From Pyropia yezoensis (Eukaryota; Rhodophyta; Bangiophyceae; Bangiales; Bangiaceae), in the NCBI GenBank assembly GCA_009829735.1, contig CM020619.1, positions 25,445,554 through 25,509,553 of the forward strand: 64,000 nucleotides of DNA, given 5' to 3'. Under the pieces are notes generated by a model. The model did not search any database, had not been told where the DNA came from, and saw only the letters and a program-made list of their open reading frames with translations. The first letter of the stretch is position 1. The number at the start of each line of letters is the position of its first letter. This document shows positions 62,280 through 64,000 of this stretch, one piece after another. Made by a program: the position numbers and the translations under genes.

Positions 62280-64000
62280 GGATGATCGCGTCTGTCGTCT
62301 AGCCTTGCACGTTGTTGACACCCTTTCCGCAAAGCAAGCATCCGTCCAGCACCACGTCAGCGTTTGCACGGTCGCCCCGGTCCTAGTCGCAGTCTGATTG
62401 GTCCACTTCTTCTCCGGGGGGTGTCGGTACGTAGCCTGACCGCGGATGACTTGTCTGTACTCGGGATGGCCGTGAGGCGCTGGCACTGTATCCTTCTCGC
62501 GGGACAATCTGACCACGGCGGGCAAATACGACAGGCCAGAGAATCACCAGTTTCATAGTGTTTACATAGGAGCCTGCGTCCGTCAGATGGTCCACGAGGT
62601 CCCCTATGGCTTGTCAAAGCGCGCAAAGGGAGAGGCAGAAGGGCGAGCAATGATCGCCGTGGCCGCTAAATAAAAATATTGGACCCGCACAGGCGAGGAG
62701 CTCCTCTTGACGTCCTCGCGGGGTGTCGGGGGTGGACCAAAACGTGTAGGTCAGCAGAGGTTACAGTACGGTATGTACGGAGGCGCTGAGAGCCCCAGCC
62801 AGAAATCCCAGCAAGTGTTGTCTTGTTTTTTTTTGTTTTTTCTTTGGACTGGATTTCCAACGAGGTGACCTGTACAGTACAGCACACTGTGCGTGCATGG
62901 CCTCCTCAACAGCCAATGCGGCGTCCTGGCTTGGGATATGCTAAAGCACAGCGGTAGAAGATCAGCCGACTGGGGCGGGCGAGGGCCCAGCTGGGCGGCA
63001 CCTGCATCCAGTCTCTCAGCCAATGGGAATTCATTCCGTGACGTTGTCCGGACCAGATTTACCATCCCTACACTGATGCTCCCCTGCCTGAGGCCGTTCC
63101 ACCGCCAGCCGTTCCACGGGCGGCGACGACCGCGCAACAGCCTGCCGCGCATCGCGAGAGCGCGGTGTAGTCGAGAGTTATCGTGATCGCGAATGGCCAG
63201 CCGTGTCTCGCCCTCGGTCAAGGACGTGCGCACCGCCACGGGGGATCCCCCGAGGTGCGGGGTCGGGCTGTGATGGCTGTGGCGGGGCCGGGCTGTGGCT
63301 GCCCAGACGGGGCGGTTAGGTCGGTGGGAGGGAGTGCGCGGGGCGGCGACGTTGGTGGGGGGGGGTTGAGGTGGGGCGGGGTGGAGGGGCCCAGCCGGAC
63401 ACGGCGTCTGCTAGCGAAAAAGTTGGCCCGTTCCTGATTAAATGTCATCGGTTGGGTACACGCGCAGGGCCGAGGAGTGGGGTGGAGTGGGGGGTTGTGT
63501 GGGCCGTGCGTCCGCACCGTGTGTAAATAATCTCGACGACATCATGCCATGATGGCAAAGCAAGGCGGCCCTCGGGCGGGACGGGGCGGGAAGCGTGGGG
63601 GAGCGGGAGGGGGGGGGGGTGCCCGCCCCCAATCCCCGGGGACCACAGCAGCGGCTGATGGGTGGGTGAGGGTCGTATCTACAAACCGCGATTCCCCGTG
63701 ACCCACGTGTCCATCGCAGCGGCTGATGGGTGGGTGAGGGTCGTATCTACAAACCGCGATTCCCCGTGCCCCACGTGTCCATCGGCAGGTGGTACCGCCC
63801 GTGTGCATTGTCCAAGGCCTGTTACCACAACGGCTTGGTGTGGCACCCGCGTCGAAATTGTACCCCCCCGTTGGCCCTGGTGCACCACAGCGGGCGACGA
63901 GACGCGCCACGTGAAAAGCAAAGCCACACCCTGATTGGTTGGTACGAAATTACCCGTCTCTGTGGGACGGGGCCCCTGGAGAAGGCGAAGGGGCGTCCGG
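62280..64000. other. Right-end region, no gene recognised
   Basis: No convincing ORF on either strand. T runs at 62825-62845, a G run at 63610-63619, and a 68-bp tandem duplication listed separately. Confidence 0.5.
63649..63784. repeat. 68-bp tandem duplication
   Basis: Two copies starting CAGCGGCTGATGGGTGGG at 63649 and 63717 with one difference seen (GTGACCC versus GTGCCCC). Confidence 0.9.

Noticed and set aside
1..64000. tRNA or rRNA genes
   Set aside because: None recognised on reading either strand; a covariance-model scan would be needed to exclude them.

Overview
The window is eukaryotic nuclear DNA. It is very GC-rich, with long poly(G)/poly(C) tracts, many GC-rich minisatellites, compact genes with few short introns, and at least four Ty3/gypsy LTR retrotransposons. 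A red alga of the Porphyra/Pyropia type would fit. That is an inference from composition and gene style, not from a diagnostic marker gene.

Layout. 1-2.45 kb: 5' end of LTR element 1 (gag on the minus strand). 2.7-6.8 kb: a minus-strand gene resembling Fanzor (eukaryotic TnpB-like RuvC nuclease), broken by stops and a frameshift. 8.5-17.8 kb: element 2, a chromodomain Ty3/gypsy element with two identical 573-bp LTRs and a perfect 5-bp target duplication. 18.0-18.3 kb: a tandem array of palindromes. 18.7-36.4 kb: a SEN1/UPF1-like superfamily 1 helicase gene on the minus strand, split by element 3 (23.5-34.3 kb), which has intact gag and pol. 38.8-39.5 kb: a RING-H2-like gene cut by mosaic element 4 (39.5-42.2 kb). 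44.0-45.7 kb: a four-exon zinc-motif gene. 46.3-48.5 kb: a broken ORF, a possible small membrane protein exon and a Harbinger transposase relic. 49.3-52.2 kb: a long P-loop NTPase ORF resembling the Crinkler/RHSP class. 53.2-53.6 kb: a MITE-like element. 53.7-54.5 kb: two exons of a TenA/THI-4 family gene. 54.5-59 kb: minisatellites, some kept open as repeat proteins. 59.8-62.2 kb: an inverted pair of paralogous helical proteins. 62.2-64 kb: no recognised gene.

The most interesting system is in the LTR elements. Elements 2 and 3 each carry, besides gag and pol on the minus strand, a long ORF on the opposite strand between pol and the 3' LTR (about 620 and 780 codons). In both, the adjacent LTR has a TATA box pointing toward this antisense ORF; in element 2 the first ATG lies inside the LTR end. 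A fragment related to the element 3 antisense ORF survives in element 4. In elements 1, 2 and 3, gag ends with a canonical -1 slippery heptamer (A AAA AAC or G GGA AAC), one sense codon, then the stop, and pol is open in the -1 frame. All four elements share a primer-binding site complementary to the same tRNA 3' end. Together this describes a family of chromodomain retrotransposons with retrovirus-like gag-pol frameshifting and an unexplained antisense accessory gene.

Limits: splice sites, domain names and pseudogene calls come from reading the sequence only. In this GC-rich DNA most ORFs on both strands are shadows, so low-complexity Pro/Ala/Gly-rich frames were not called as genes.
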